This document shows, piece by piece, positions 53,795 through 63,706 of a DNA stretch of 64,000 nucleotides. Positions within the stretch are counted from its first letter, which is position 1; every line of letters begins with the position of its first letter. Source of the stretch: Cycas panzhihuaensis (taxonomy: Eukaryota > Cycadophyta); the NCBI GenBank assembly GCA_023213395.1, contig CM041465.1, positions 225,563,741 through 225,627,740 on the forward strand. Reading direction: 5' to 3'. The notes beneath the pieces were generated by a model. The model ran no database searches. It was not told the DNA's origin and saw nothing but the letters and a program-made list of their open reading frames with translations. Position numbers and translations under genes: made by a program.

Positions 53795-54160
53795 TCCAAT
53801 ATTTTAATAAAATATGCCCCAATAGAGATGTTTTTCTATCATCATTAACTTGGCCTTCTCAACTAATGTCTTGTTTATCCTCCTAACAACTCTATTATAT
53901 TAAGGTATGTATGTTGTTGTTAGTTACTTTTTAATCCTATGATTCTATGGTCCTTACAAAACTATACAAAGGTTTTGGAGATATACTCTTTTCCATTATT
54001 TAATATGAGGATTTTCAACCTTTGACCACTTTCATTCTCTACTTTCACCTTTAATTTTTTGAAAATGCTAAAGATCTAAGGTTTCTCCTTTATGGGATAG
54101 ATCTAACTTTCTTTAAAAAGTCATTGATGAAGGTTAAAAAGTATTTTGCACCTTTAAGTG
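53795..54160 (-). pseudogene. Copia element C3: integrase core, 3' piece
   Basis: Minus-strand reading shows the copia integrase core continuing from 56804: NGKEYISK-like second Asp block worn near 53960, then NNNIHTL and VVRRINKTLVEKAKLMMIEK near 53830-53900, the copia block NGVAERMNRTLLEKARSML. It breaks off near 53795, where G3 begins. The piece at 56804 carries the first half of the core, separated by the second LINE. The G3 junction is not confirmed by a target duplication. Confidence 0.7.
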
Positions 54161-54398
54161 AAGTGGTTGACATTGGAAGGAGACAACAAGGCGGCTAGGG
54201 TTTTGTTTTCAAGACTTGGGTGAGATGTGGATGAAGAATAGGGGGCGGCATGCCCCCAGAACCTCAAAGCTATGTACCTTGGAGGTTGTCACTCCAGTTA
54301 GGACCACATGCAAGGTTCTTGAGAGCCAGGGAGGACGACTTTCTCTTCAGTCATCAGATCTCCTTTGAAGTGTGCTCTGAAGCATAAAGAGCAAAGAC

Positions 54399-54978
54399 GT
54401 GGGCTGTGTCGAGTTGGATGGTATTCACCCATTATGTAAGCAGTTTGTGAAGTTTGTATTAAGGCAGAGTCTATATCAGTTTGAGACCATGCTGAGGAGA
54501 AATAGGATAAGGCGTTGGAAGGAATGGATCTGGGCACTAATCTTGGAAGGCGAACCTCCTAGGAGATGTGATATTATAAGAGGAAGAATAGACCTAAGCC
54601 TCCTGCACAGAGTTGACAAGAACAGAAATGCTTTGTTTGGAGATGGAGGACGCCCAAAGAAGGAGAAGATCGGTAGCCTCCTGAACCAGGTAAAGATTAA
54701 CAAAATAGAGAGGAAGCCAAAGGCTGTGATGGCTATCATGCATAGGGCCATGGTATGTCTCTGTTGCCCTTGCTTGGGGCTTTTTTCTCTGTAGGACCAT
54801 ACAACTCAAAACTAGAACCAGAACCCCAACCTCTCACTAGGGAGATCCTACTGTGATGTTCCGAAAATAAATGAGGAGGAAACTTTTGACTTAACACCTG
54901 AGATACAGGATACCGGGGTCAGACTAAAAATTCCTCAGGCTCTAGTGGAGAAAACTGAGAAACATTGGGAGAACTGCC
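54399..54978 (+). pseudogene. LINE-2 ORF1, N-terminal part and truncated domain
   Basis: An open stretch of 131 codons from 54399 (MGCVELDGIHPLCKQF) with Arg/Lys-rich content (RRNRIRRWKEW), ending MVCLCCPCLGLFSL. A GT-AG segment of 42 bases (GTATGTCTCTG to TTTTCTCTGTAG, about 54753-54795) ends this ORF. Skipping it would continue in frame with DHTTQN and NQNPNLSLGRSYCDV, then ETFDLTPEIQDTGVRLKIPQ and ALVEKTEKHWENC, the ORF1 domain start. It is cut by the internal deletion near 54978. The N-terminal part differs from the other LINE. Confidence 0.6.
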
Positions 54979-56630
54979 TTTGAAATGGCCTGGAAGAAAG
55001 TTTATACTTTGAAATGGGCTGGAGGTCTCAATCTCAAATGGATTTCATCTTTCAATGTTGCTCTCTGGGCCAAGATGGGCTGGTGATTAATTAAAGGAGA
55101 AGAGAGACTGTGGGAGAAGATTCTATCATGGAAATATATTCAAGGTGGCTCTCTCATAGAAAACACTGCCTCACCAATTGGTTCAATCATCTGGAGGAGT
55201 ATTTTAAAAGCCTGGAAAGCTATCAGAGAAGGCCTGAAATGGAGATTAGGAGATGGCAGCTCCATTAGGTTCTGGGAGGATGCGTGGTGCTATGATAAGG
55301 CTCTAAAGAAATACCATGACCTGGCACCTATCTAGGGCCATTATGTTAGGCATTATGGTTACACGTAAAAGGCTACTGGATCAGGAGTGGAAGAAATAGA
55401 AATTGGAGAAATTTTAAGGAAATCTAGGACAAGCGTAATATGCAGGAGGGACTTTACAAGATCAAAAGGATTTTAAGAAAGAGCTATATCCCTAGGAAGC
55501 CTTTGCTAGATTTGGTTGTGTGGCCCTTGAGCTCATCTAGGGTTTACACCGCTAAACAAGGGTACCACTACTTATGTTTAATGAGAGGTGACCAGAGGAA
55601 TCCAATATTAGAAGTTGTTTGGAAGCTCCCTCTTATCCCCAAGATAGTAGTTTTTTGGTGGATCTATTTGAGGAATAAAATACTCACTGTAGATAACCTC
55701 AAAAAGAGAGGGTTCCACCTACCCAATAGGTGCATACTATATTGCAAAGAAGAGGAATCTATAGATCATATCTTCCTTGGGTGTTCATTTTCAAGGGAGG
55801 TATGGAGGATGCTGTTGGAAAAACTGGAGGTGTGCTAGACCTTTTCAGAAAAGATTGCTGATCTATAGCTTGCCTGGCAAAGCCCATTCAAAAGTAAAAT
55901 CTTAAGTTGTATTTGGAATAGTGCACTTCTGATACTAGTATGGAATATATGGAAAGAGAGAAACCGAAGAATCTTCTAGGGGAATCAGATGGACCAGTTT
56001 GCCACCTTCAATAAAATCTATTTAGACATTAGGGAGAATGTCAGAAACACCAAGGAGAAGCATACAACCCTATCTGAGAATAGGATTCTACTTAAGTGGG
56101 GCATAAAACCAATATATGAAACTATAAAGGTTAGATGTAGTAGTTGGATGCCACTGGTGGGGCCCTGGATTAAAATTAATTTTGACGGTGCTTCAAAGGG
56201 GAACCCCAAAGAAGTTGGGGGAGGGGGAATTTGCAGAGATAACAATGGCACCCCCATTTGGGCCTTTGCAGACTACTATGAGCACCAAATGAACCACTAT
56301 GCAGAAACGCACGCTATGCTTAAAGCTCTTGATTTAGCACTCGAAGGAGGCATTCAACGACTGGTAATTGAGGGAGATTTAGAGGTGGTCATAAATTCAC
56401 TGAAAGGCGTGTCCCTCCCGAATTAGAGATTCCAATCCATAATCAATGATACTAAGGAGAGTATTAAGGGACTGGCAGAAGTTTGTATAAGATACACACT
56501 GAGAGAAGGCAACAAAGTTGCTGACTTTTTGGCAAATTGGGGGGTGAGGCACAAGGAAGGCACTGTGTGGAGGAGTGACTTTCCTGGGGATCTTATGGTT
56601 TTGGTAAAGAAGGAAATGGTCTAGAGTAGC
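54979..56630 (+). pseudogene. LINE-2 ORF2 C-terminus: zinc-binding region and RNase H
   Basis: The reading opens MAWKKVYTLKWAGGLNLKWI (the other copy has WAGGLNLRRI), then a stop at a Trp (GWxLIKGEERLWEKIL), IRFWEDAWC and GDQRNPILEVVWKLPLIPKI at 55590-55640. The zf-RVT part is VVFWWIYLRNKILTVDNLKK, CILYCKEEESIDHIFLGC and VWRMLLEKLEVC (55640-55838). RNase H: KINFDGASKGNPKEVGGGGI, YEHQMNHYAETHAMLKALDL, QRLVIEGDLEVVINSLKG (56165-56426). All RNase H motifs, including EGD, are intact here, better than in LINE-1. Confidence 0.85.
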
Positions 56631-56803
56631 TGGTCGAGGGGCTTGTCCTGGTAATGTATTTCTTTCGCCTAGACCGTGGGGATGTCATGGTCATCTCTGA
56701 CTTGGAAACCTAAAGCACATTGAGGTACCAGATTGTGGGATCCTATTTCAAACCCACTCATAATTCAATTTTATCTTATAAAAAAAAAAAAGTGGTTGAC
56801 ATT

Positions 56804-57280
56804 AGACCATAAATATCTAGGTGGACAAGGCTCATCTTTTTGGTTGCTCTATGAGTTTTACCTTTCTAGAGTTTCTCCCTATGTTATTTTTTCATGATAT
56901 AAAGTTCACAAATAATGTTTACTGATTTGAGTTTTGGTAGACCCTGTACCATGTTCAACTTGTGCATCAGATGTAGATAAGAGTAGTGTGAATGCCTTAT
57001 TCTTTCATAGTATAATTCAATTTTACAAGATACATAATCAATTAATGCTCTTTGGTTTGTAGAAATTTTCTAAGAGCCTATAATGACCACCATTCATAAT
57101 ATATTCTACTATAACTGTTCTATCATAGTCATTGAAAATAGCCTTCCCATCCTTCAAGAGAATACTCATATTATTATCCTTAATTAAGTTGATGGAAATT
57201 AAACCTTTTTAAAACTTTGGCACATCTATCACATCCTCAATATAGTAATCCTCCCGATTAGGTGCTATTGTGAGTTAATA
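56804..57280 (-). pseudogene. Copia element C3: protease end, pre-integrase and integrase start
   Basis: Minus-strand reading from 57270: REDYYIEDVIDVPKFxKGLI, INLIKDNNMSILLKDGKAIF, VEYIMNGGHYRLLENFYKP (the protease C-terminal side and linker), RIRHSHYSYLHLMHKLNMVQ with GLPKLKSVNIICELYIMKK (the zinc region; CELC is changed to CELY), then KKMSLVHLDIYGLMSTTSLK and GAKYFLTFINDF (core start; first Asp in HLDIYG, FINDF for FVDDF). The reading continues at 54160 after the second LINE. The 5' part (gag) lies beyond the C5 insertion, outside the window. Confidence 0.75.
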
Positions 57281-57482
57281 TGTTAAGGTAAATAATTAAT
57301 AATTAGATATATTATTAGTTATAATTATTAAGTGAAAGTATATGACTTTTGGATTAAAGCCTTTAGGCTACTATATATTTGCATCGATGTATTATTTTAT
57401 TCATTAGTTATTTATCAATTTATCGATTGGAATTATTCAACATCTTGGCTCTAGTGTGATTTGTTGTTTGCATCCTTTAACA
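57281..57482 (+). repeat. 5' LTR of element C5 (202 bp)
   Basis: TGTTAAGGTAAAT to CATCCTTTAACA with TG/CA ends, followed two bases later by a PBS-like sequence. The partner LTR is not in the window, so the boundaries rest on the ends and the PBS only. Confidence 0.6.
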
Positions 57483-57484
57483 AT

Positions 57485-57496
57485 TGATATTAGAGT
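57485..57496 (+). other. C5 primer-binding site
   Basis: TGATATTAGAGT, a match to TGGTATCAGAGC with three transitions. Confidence 0.6.
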
Positions 57497-57604
57497 AAGG
57501 TCTTTATAATTATAAAAAAAGGGTTAAACTAAATCAACTAAAATTTTTAGGGATTATTTACAACATGTACAAGGATCCACTTATAAAATTTTAGGGGACT
57601 TAGA
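57497..57604 (+). other. C5 leader before the C4 insertion
   Basis: Short plus-strand leader of C5 up to TTAGA, the left target copy of C4 (57600-57604). No coding motif is seen. The C5 body would resume at 63681. Confidence 0.4.
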
Positions 57605-57914
57605 TGTTAGAATAAGAGATTGAGAGAGAATGTGCTACAAAAAATGAACAATATAAGTTCACACATATAAAAAATGGTAAGATAATAGATTTATATTATT
57701 TTACAGCTCACACTCAATCAACTTCACAAATTCATTAGTGGAAGCAGTGAATATAAAATGAAATTCTGTAAAAGCTCACACATATAAAAATAAAAGTCAA
57801 AGGTTGGCAATAGAAGGTAAGTGTTACAATGGAGTTGGGAGTTATAATATGTAATGTTAAGTCCAAAAGAAATATCATAAATAATGATACAACAAATTAA
57901 TATTATTTCTAATA
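57605..57914 (-). repeat. C4 3' LTR
   Basis: 310 bp, TGTTAGAATA to TTCTAATA (CA worn to TA), paired with 63358-63675. Confidence 0.88.
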
Positions 57915-57949
57915 TGGCCTCATAATGTTAAACCATTATCTCTCATAAA

Positions 57950-58400
57950 TAAAAGTTATCTAAGCCTCTTAAATTTCTTATGACTTAAGGCCTTACTGAG
58001 AATACTAGTAATCTAATCCTCTATTAGATAATAGGCCAATTCAACTACTATGCCCTGTACCTACTCTCAAACGAAATAATGGTAAACTTTCACATGCTTT
58101 ATCCTAGAGTGGAATATTAGATTATATGAAAGTTGAATTGCACTCTAATTATCATAAAATAATTGTATATGATCATCTTGTAGAAGTCCAAAGTTACTAA
58201 GAAGTCTTCTGAGCTAAATAACCTCATAAGTGCTTGCAACTATTGCCTTGTACTCACCCTCTATGGAAGACAATGATATCATAGCCTATTTTTTGCTACA
58301 CCAAGAGATTACATTAGAACTAAATATGAAAATATATCTTGGTGTAGATTTTCTCTCATCTTGATCCCTTGCCCTATCTGAGTCAGTGAAGCTTTATTAT
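57950..58400 (-). pseudogene. C4 RNase H
   Basis: Copia RNase H. Minus-strand reading: VEYKAIVASTYEVI (58210-58255), LLSNFGLLQDDHIQLFYDN (58150-58205), then HSRIKHVKVYHYFV and IEDxITSILSKALSHKKFKR (57990-58040), followed by a short tail. The terminal ADILTKAL block is worn to TSILSKAL. It lies immediately upstream of the 3' LTR, as expected. Confidence 0.78.
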
Positions 58401-59167
58401 CTGAACTCATCAGATCTAGCAAATATGAGTCTATATAAAATAGTGCCTTTCACATATCTCACAATTCACTTTGTTACCTTTCAATGAAGATTGAATGGAG
58501 CACTTATGAAGCATGACACAATACCAATGCCATACCTAATATTAGGTTAAGTGTTAATGAGATAGATTAAATTACCTACTAATTACTTATATAATGTAGC
58601 ATCAATATACTCACCAATAAACTCCTTAGCCAATTTGAGACCAAATTCTATGGGAGTAACCATTGGCTTATAATCCTCCATGTAGAATTGTTTTAACAAA
58701 TTATGAGTATATTTGGACTACGATGTAAAATTTTTCTCACTATTCTGCTAAAATTTCAAACCAAGGTAATAATGCGAAGGGCCAAAATCTAACATCTCAA
58801 AAGCATTACACAATTACTTTTTAAGAGAGTCAATCTAAAAAGTGTCACTGCTAGTAATGATTAGATCATCAACATAAAGTGCAATAATAAGAATTTTATC
58901 ATCCAAGTGTCTCACATATAAACTATGATCAGATTCATATATAGTGAATCTAAGTGAAGTGAGATAATCATCAATGTAGGAGTACCACACCTTTGGTGCT
59001 TACTTAAGACTATAAAGAGCTTTCTTCAGTTTAGAGATAAGATGTTTTTGCTTAACCTTTACAAAGCTTTTAGGTTACTCCATATAGACCTCTTCATCAA
59101 GACATGAAGAAAATCACACTTTACATCCATTTTGTACAATGCCTATAATGGCTCAATCTTTCTTCAG
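58400..59167 (-). pseudogene. C4 reverse transcriptase, C-terminal part
   Basis: After the SINE-like insertion the reading resumes near 59150 with YKMDVKCDFLHV in the MDVKSAFLNG position (the Met-Asp pair carried by TGTACAAAATGGATG), then KAPKVWYSYIDDYL-like and HLDSLYMNLIIVYM blocks near 58950, a catalytic Asp pair near 58870 worn (LHFMLMI for LYVDDLII in a shifted frame), and continues to RNase H. The frame is broken repeatedly. Identification rests on the MDVK block and order. Confidence 0.65.
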
Positions 59168-59553
59168 AGTGCTCTCTCTCTCTCTCTTTTTTTTTTTTTT
59201 TTTTTAATTTTAGCTCGATGTTATTATAACATTCTTGAATTCACTTGCTTACATCATAGGCGTACTCACTAGACTACTTACCTGTACACTTACTCACTCT
59301 TGATGATGCATACGATAATATTGGCAAAGCCCAAGCCGCATGAGGAGTAATAAAAGCAAGAGGAGGATGGAATGTTGGCTTAAAATCCTTCTCATCAATT
59401 TTCAATAAAGCACCCACAATGTTGCTAATTACTCATCACATCATTAGCCTATCTGGTTGTAATATTTAAGGGGCAAATCCCTGAAATATAGAGAGGTCAT
59501 TTTCTTGCCCTTAACTCGTGGATAGAGGTCTTTCCTCAATTCGATCAGGTTGC
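59168..59553 (-). mobile_element. SINE-like insertion in the C4 RT (about 386 bp)
   Basis: An insertion that interrupts the RT reading. It ends, on the minus strand, in about 19-22 A residues followed by (AG)8, and is flanked by a degenerate target duplication of about 17-19 bp: GCTCAATCTTTCTTCAG (59151-59167) and GCTTCAATCTTTTCTATAG (59554-59572), plus strand. The RT motifs on either side join sensibly when it is removed. It has no protein motif. A weak B-box-like GATCGAATT lies near its 5' end, but I see no A box at the usual distance, so pol III origin is unproven. Confidence 0.55.
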
Positions 59554-60010
59554 GCTTCAATCTTTTCTATAGAAAATTTGAGATGCAAGATTGATAAGCA
59601 TTTGTATGGTAGTCATCTTTACCACAGGTGCAAAGGTCTCTTCGAAGTCCACACCTACTCTTTGTGCATAGCCCTTGGACACAAGTCAAGGTTTGTATTT
59701 GTCAACTGCATTATTTTATGTATACTTTATTTTATATACCTATCTATAACCAATGGCTTTTTTATCTGAAAGAAGTTCAACAAGTTCCCATGTATTATTC
59801 TTAAGGATAGAGTTATACTTATCCTTCATGGATGACTGCCATTGAGTTAAAACTTTGGCTTCATTGAAAAACTATGGATCATCAATGCTTAATATGTTAG
59901 ACACTAACATATAATTAACTTTGCTCTCACTCCTTGTCTGAACTCCTTCATCAAGGTTGATGTCCTTAATCTTTCAGTCCCTAATGGTTCGGTAATACCA
60001 TTTGGGTACT
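59554..60010 (-). pseudogene. C4 reverse transcriptase, N-terminal part
   Basis: Minus-strand reading: EAKVLTQWQSSMKDKYNSIL then NNTWELVELLSDKKAIGYR (59860-59760), KYKPxLVSKGYAQRVGVDFE and ETFAPVVKMTTIQMLINLAS (59690-59590), the standard copia RT opening (WxxAM..E...L..N.TWEL, K..LVAKGY.Q..G.DY.ETF.PV). Then ASQIFYRK and the insertion. Well preserved; the few stops are at Trp. Confidence 0.85.
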
Positions 60011-60019
60011 TTCTTCATA

Positions 60020-60940
60020 AGAGGAGAAGAGGAAGTAGAAGGCTCATTATTGTCCTTATTCTTTTCACTCTTTATATTTGTTTCATATTTCTCTTTTCCT
60101 TTATTATCTGCACTAGGCATAATAATCTCATCAGACCTATTAAACAATATATCCTGACTGATTACAATATTTCTTTATATAGGATTTGAAAGCCTATATG
60201 TTTTGGATGACTCACAGTACCCAACAAGGATATATTTTTAGTTTTTATCATCTAGTTTGTCTTTTCTATTAGGCACGTGGACATAAGTAGTATAACAAAA
60301 AACATAAATATTACAAATAGAGGATTTTATGCTAGTATAGGCTTCCTTAGGAGTCACATTCTACACTACTATAGTAGGACTCTTGTTTAATAATTAAAAA
60401 AATATTTGAGTAGCTTCACCTTAAAAGCTTGTAAAGACACTTTTTTCCTTAAGCAAGCATCAAATCATCTTTACAATTGTGAATTTTTTTCTCTCATATA
60501 TGTTATTGTATTATAGATTGTATGCAATAGTAAGCTTATATTAAATGTCATGGCTTTTGTAGAACTTAATAAAGTCATTTGACAAGTACTTACCTCCACT
60601 ATCACTCCTTAGAATCTTAATTTACTTTCTAAAACATGTCTCATCTTTAACTTTAAATTCTTTAAAGTTTTTAAAAGCATCTGATTTATTCTTAAGGAGA
60701 TATATCTAACATCTCCTAGCAATATCATCGATGAAGGTCATAAAATAATTGGCACCTCTATGTGAAATAGGTGAAATGAGCCTACACAAATAAGAGGGAA
60801 CTAATTCAAGTTTATCCTTAGCTTACCATGTGGACTTGATAAAATGTACTTGTATATTTCTTCCTTAGAGTACAAATGTCATATATTTTGCTACTATTTT
60901 GAATGAAGGGAAGGTCAAGTACCATTTGCAAATTGCTCAC
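60020..60940 (-). pseudogene. C4 integrase
   Basis: Copia integrase. Minus strand: FKNFKEFKVKDETCFRK then KILRSDSGGKYLSNDFIKFY (60640-60560), with the second catalytic Asp visible in LRSDSGGKY, then LLNKSPTIVVxNVTPKEAYT (about 60340-60380), PNRKDKLDDKNxKYILVGYC, and RLSNPIxRNIVISQDILFNR (60150-60220). A Ser- and Lys-rich linker (about 60020-60110) runs toward the RT. The 5' part, with the zinc region and first Asp, is only faint in 60700-60940. Confidence 0.8.
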
Positions 60941-60943
60941 TAG

Positions 60944-61351
60944 CTAAAGACTGTTATAGTTTAAGTGACTACAACAATCATACCATAGAGTGTCAAAAGA
61001 ATCATATGTAATAAGAGCATGCTTAGGGGTTACAAAAAATTTATAGAGCCTGCTATTCTCTTCAAAACCTTGAGTTATAATAGCATCATTTTTCTTTATA
61101 TAACACTCAATTATATTGAAAATAACTTCCAATTGTTGTTTAGTTATGTGTCTGATAGAAAACAAGTTATGTTTACAAGACGATACATAGTAAACATTTA
61201 TGACTTTAAACACCCCATTGTTAAGTTGATTAAAAGTTATAGTACCTTGACTAAAGACCTTATGATGATTGTTGTCAGTAAGAATAATGGAAGTAAAGAG
61301 GCCTCAATTTATCTCACTAAACTAGTCTTTGTGAGGGGTCATATACATTAA
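60944..61351 (-). pseudogene. C4 protease and pre-integrase
   Basis: The open piece 61213-60944 reads MFKVINVYYVSSCKHNLFSI then RHITKQQLEVIFNIIECYIK, NDAIITQGFEENSRLYKF and DTLWYDCCSHLNYNSL, matching the copia pattern LxNVYYVPGLKHNLLSVGQL..., then WH.RLGH.NY.SL (here WYDCCSHLNY). The protease active site would lie just upstream, near 61300, and is not clearly readable. The pre-integrase zinc His and Cys residues are partly lost. Confidence 0.78.
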
Positions 61352-61573
61352 TACTCAAGAATCCATATACAAAAAATTAGATGCATATGCATGAAGAACC
61401 AACATATTAGTTTCATTATTTATTATTAAAATAGGTGTAGATATTAGTACAGATATAGATGTCTTCTTATCTTTCTTCCTTTTCTAATAGTTCTTTTCAA
61501 GATAACCATTCTTATTGTAGTAATTATAAGATATATTCTTTTTAGATTTATTAGTGTTTCTGTTGTGAGGATA

Positions 61574-62170
61574 CTATGAGACATTCTTAGGAGGGTTCTT
61601 ATGGCCCTTCTCTTTGGGCAAAGTTGCTAATACCATAGCACTGTTACTACTTAGGTAACTACCTATCCTTTTCTCCTTATATAAGAGTAGTACAACAAGT
61701 TCATCAAATGACAAGGGATTTGCTCTTTTAGTTAAGCAAAGCCTAATTACAAAAATATGGTGACCTTTATGTAGGTTATTCAAGGTGATGCCAACTACTA
61801 CATTATCTATTGCAGTCTCACCTATTATAATAAATTGATATCTAATCTCCTTAAGTTTTGCACATGTGAGAAGATAGAGTTTTTAGTGGTCAATTTCTAA
61901 CAATGTAAAAGACTTCTTAGGTATAAAACCTAAGTCTCATTCTTTGCTTCAAAAAAAGCTTTTAAAGTCTTTCAAGTTTCAGATGCTAAGTCTTTTCCTT
62001 GTAAATGTATGATGAGGTTATCTGTCATTGTGAAACTAATGTTGGCTAAATCCACTTGGTTACAATCTTCCTAGTTGAGTACATCTTTATCTGTCACTAT
62101 AGTAATGGTCCCAACCCTAGTTGTTACAATTGGTTTTGGTTCAGTTCCTTCATCAATCTTCGTTAATATT
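61574..62170 (-). pseudogene. C4 gag
   Basis: Copia gag. Minus strand: TDNLIIHLQGKDLASETWKT (about 61990-62020; here the last Trp is a TGA), LKAFFEAKNET and VLYLRSLL (61890-61960), then the open piece 61783-61574: NNLHKGHHIFVIRLCLTKRA, NPLSFDELVVLLLYKEKRIG, the copia pattern of IL..LP..Y......L.......SLEEL...L..EE. A zinc knuckle is expected after this, toward 61500, but I cannot read one clearly. Confidence 0.72.
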
Positions 62171-63345
62171 TTTAAAGCCAAAATATTAGAAATATTGAAT
62201 TTCTAAATCACATAAATTTTTTCATTTCATTTGTGTGAATTAGATAATATATAGCTTGAAATATTCACTCTTGTTATCTTTAAAGAAAGATGAAAAACTA
62301 GAAAAAATTCTAAAATAAGACTGTAGATATGAGTTTTATAAGCTAACTTAGAGGCTACAAGGTCTTGTATAATGTTTACCTTTTAACATTAATTAAAAAC
62401 AACTTTTAGAAGGCCCAAAAATGACCAAAACATAAACTGGCTTTCACTTTTATAAAGTTCAACATATTAAAAAAGGAATATTCATAAGGGATATTTTAAT
62501 TTTAATATGACTTTAGAATATTAGAAAGAATTTATAAAAGTTTAAGAAAATAATCATATTTTTTCAAACAACGATGACCCCATCCAAGGAGCAATTTAAT
62601 CTTTTTAATTAAATATTACTCCAAATGCTATAAAATTAAAATTCCACTTAGATTTTAAGAAGATAAAGACATTGCAAAAAGAAAATTTAAAAAAGATTAA
62701 GAATTAGAGGAGATATGAGTAACTAAATTTGCCAAAAAAAGGTTTTTGTAAAAATGCCTTTATAATCTGATTTCGATTTGCTCTAAAAAACTTATTTTAG
62801 CTCCAAATCTCATAAAACTTGAAACCTATATGCATAACTAATAGATAAAGATCTCCCAAAAAGACACATTTTAAGAACATAGTAGAACATAGGAGATCTA
62901 AGGTGTTAAAGTAAAAAAAATGTTTTTCCATTAAGAGAAGTACAATAATATTTGTTTATACTCAAATTTTGATAAATTTAGGTGAATAATAGCTCAAAAT
63001 AGGGGCTTTAGACCCTTCTAAGCACTCTAATGGTAACATTTTCAATGAATTTGATGGTTTGTTCCCTTAAATAAGCAAAAAAGACTTTAAAATTTTTCCC
63101 AAATTAAGAAATCCCAATGTGGGTGTGCTTAAAACTTGCAAAACAATTGTATAATAGTGTAAGACACTCACCAACAATACCCAATATCAACAAACATGAA
63201 TTTTCTTACTTTAATGAGGATAAAATGGCATAAAACAACCTCCAAAACTAATGATATCTTTGTTAGCAACAATGGACATATGTAAAGGAGAACAATAAAA
63301 CTTTTAACAATCTAGAAGTATTTCATAGGCATAGAGCAAACCTTG
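62171..63345 (-). other. C4 leader, no recognisable gene
   Basis: About 1.2 kb between the PBS and gag. Very AT-rich, with many A runs. No motif or open frame of note on either strand. Confidence 0.5.
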
Positions 63346-63357
63346 GCTTTGATACTA
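63346..63357 (-). other. C4 primer-binding site
   Basis: Minus strand TAGTATCAAAGC, two bases from TGGTATCAGAGC, directly adjoining the 5' LTR. Confidence 0.8.
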
Positions 63358-63675
63358 TGTTAGAATGAGAGATTAAGAGTAAATGGACTATATAAAATGA
63401 ATAATACAAGCTCATAAGCATAAAGACTTACAAGATAATAGACTTATATTATTTCACAACTCACATTTAATAAATTTCATTAATGTATACGTGGTGGCAA
63501 TAAATATAAATAAGAAACTTTATGAGGTATCACACAAACTCACACATATGAGAATAAAAGTCAAAGGCTAATAATAGAAGGTGAGCATTATAATAGCTTT
63601 GAGTTACAATATGTCACATCAAGTCCAAAAAAATGTCATAAATAATGATATAATAAATTAACATTATTTTTAACA
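63358..63675 (-). repeat. C4 5' LTR
   Basis: 318 bp, TGTTAGAATG to TTTTTAACA, paired with 57605-57914. Confidence 0.88.
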
Positions 63676-63706
63676 TTAAATACTTATAGATGTTATACCA
63701 TCTAAC

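Larger units (their letters stand above)
54175..56790 (+). mobile_element. Internally deleted L1-like LINE (LINE-2 copy)
   Basis: Flanked by a 13-14 bp target duplication, AAGTGGTTGACATT (54161-54174) and AGTGGTTGACATT (56791-56803), with an A tail (56780-56790). Length is 2.6 kb. The 5' part (54175-54978) matches the ORF1 start of the 28246-34610 copy. The 3' part matches its ORF2 C-terminus and 3' UTR. The endonuclease and nearly all the RT (about 3.7 kb in the other copy) are absent, with a single join near 54978. Both true ends are present, so it is not a simple 5' truncation. Confidence 0.88.
57605..63675 (-). mobile_element. Ty1/copia element C4
   Basis: LTRs of 310 bp (57605-57914) and 318 bp (63358-63675), PBS TAGTATCAAAGC (63346-63357, minus), and target duplication TTAGA (57600-57604) against TTAAA (63676-63680). 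Length is 6071 bp, including a SINE-like insertion. Minus-strand order: gag, protease, integrase, RT, RNase H. It is more diverged from C1 and C2 than they are from each other. Confidence 0.9.
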
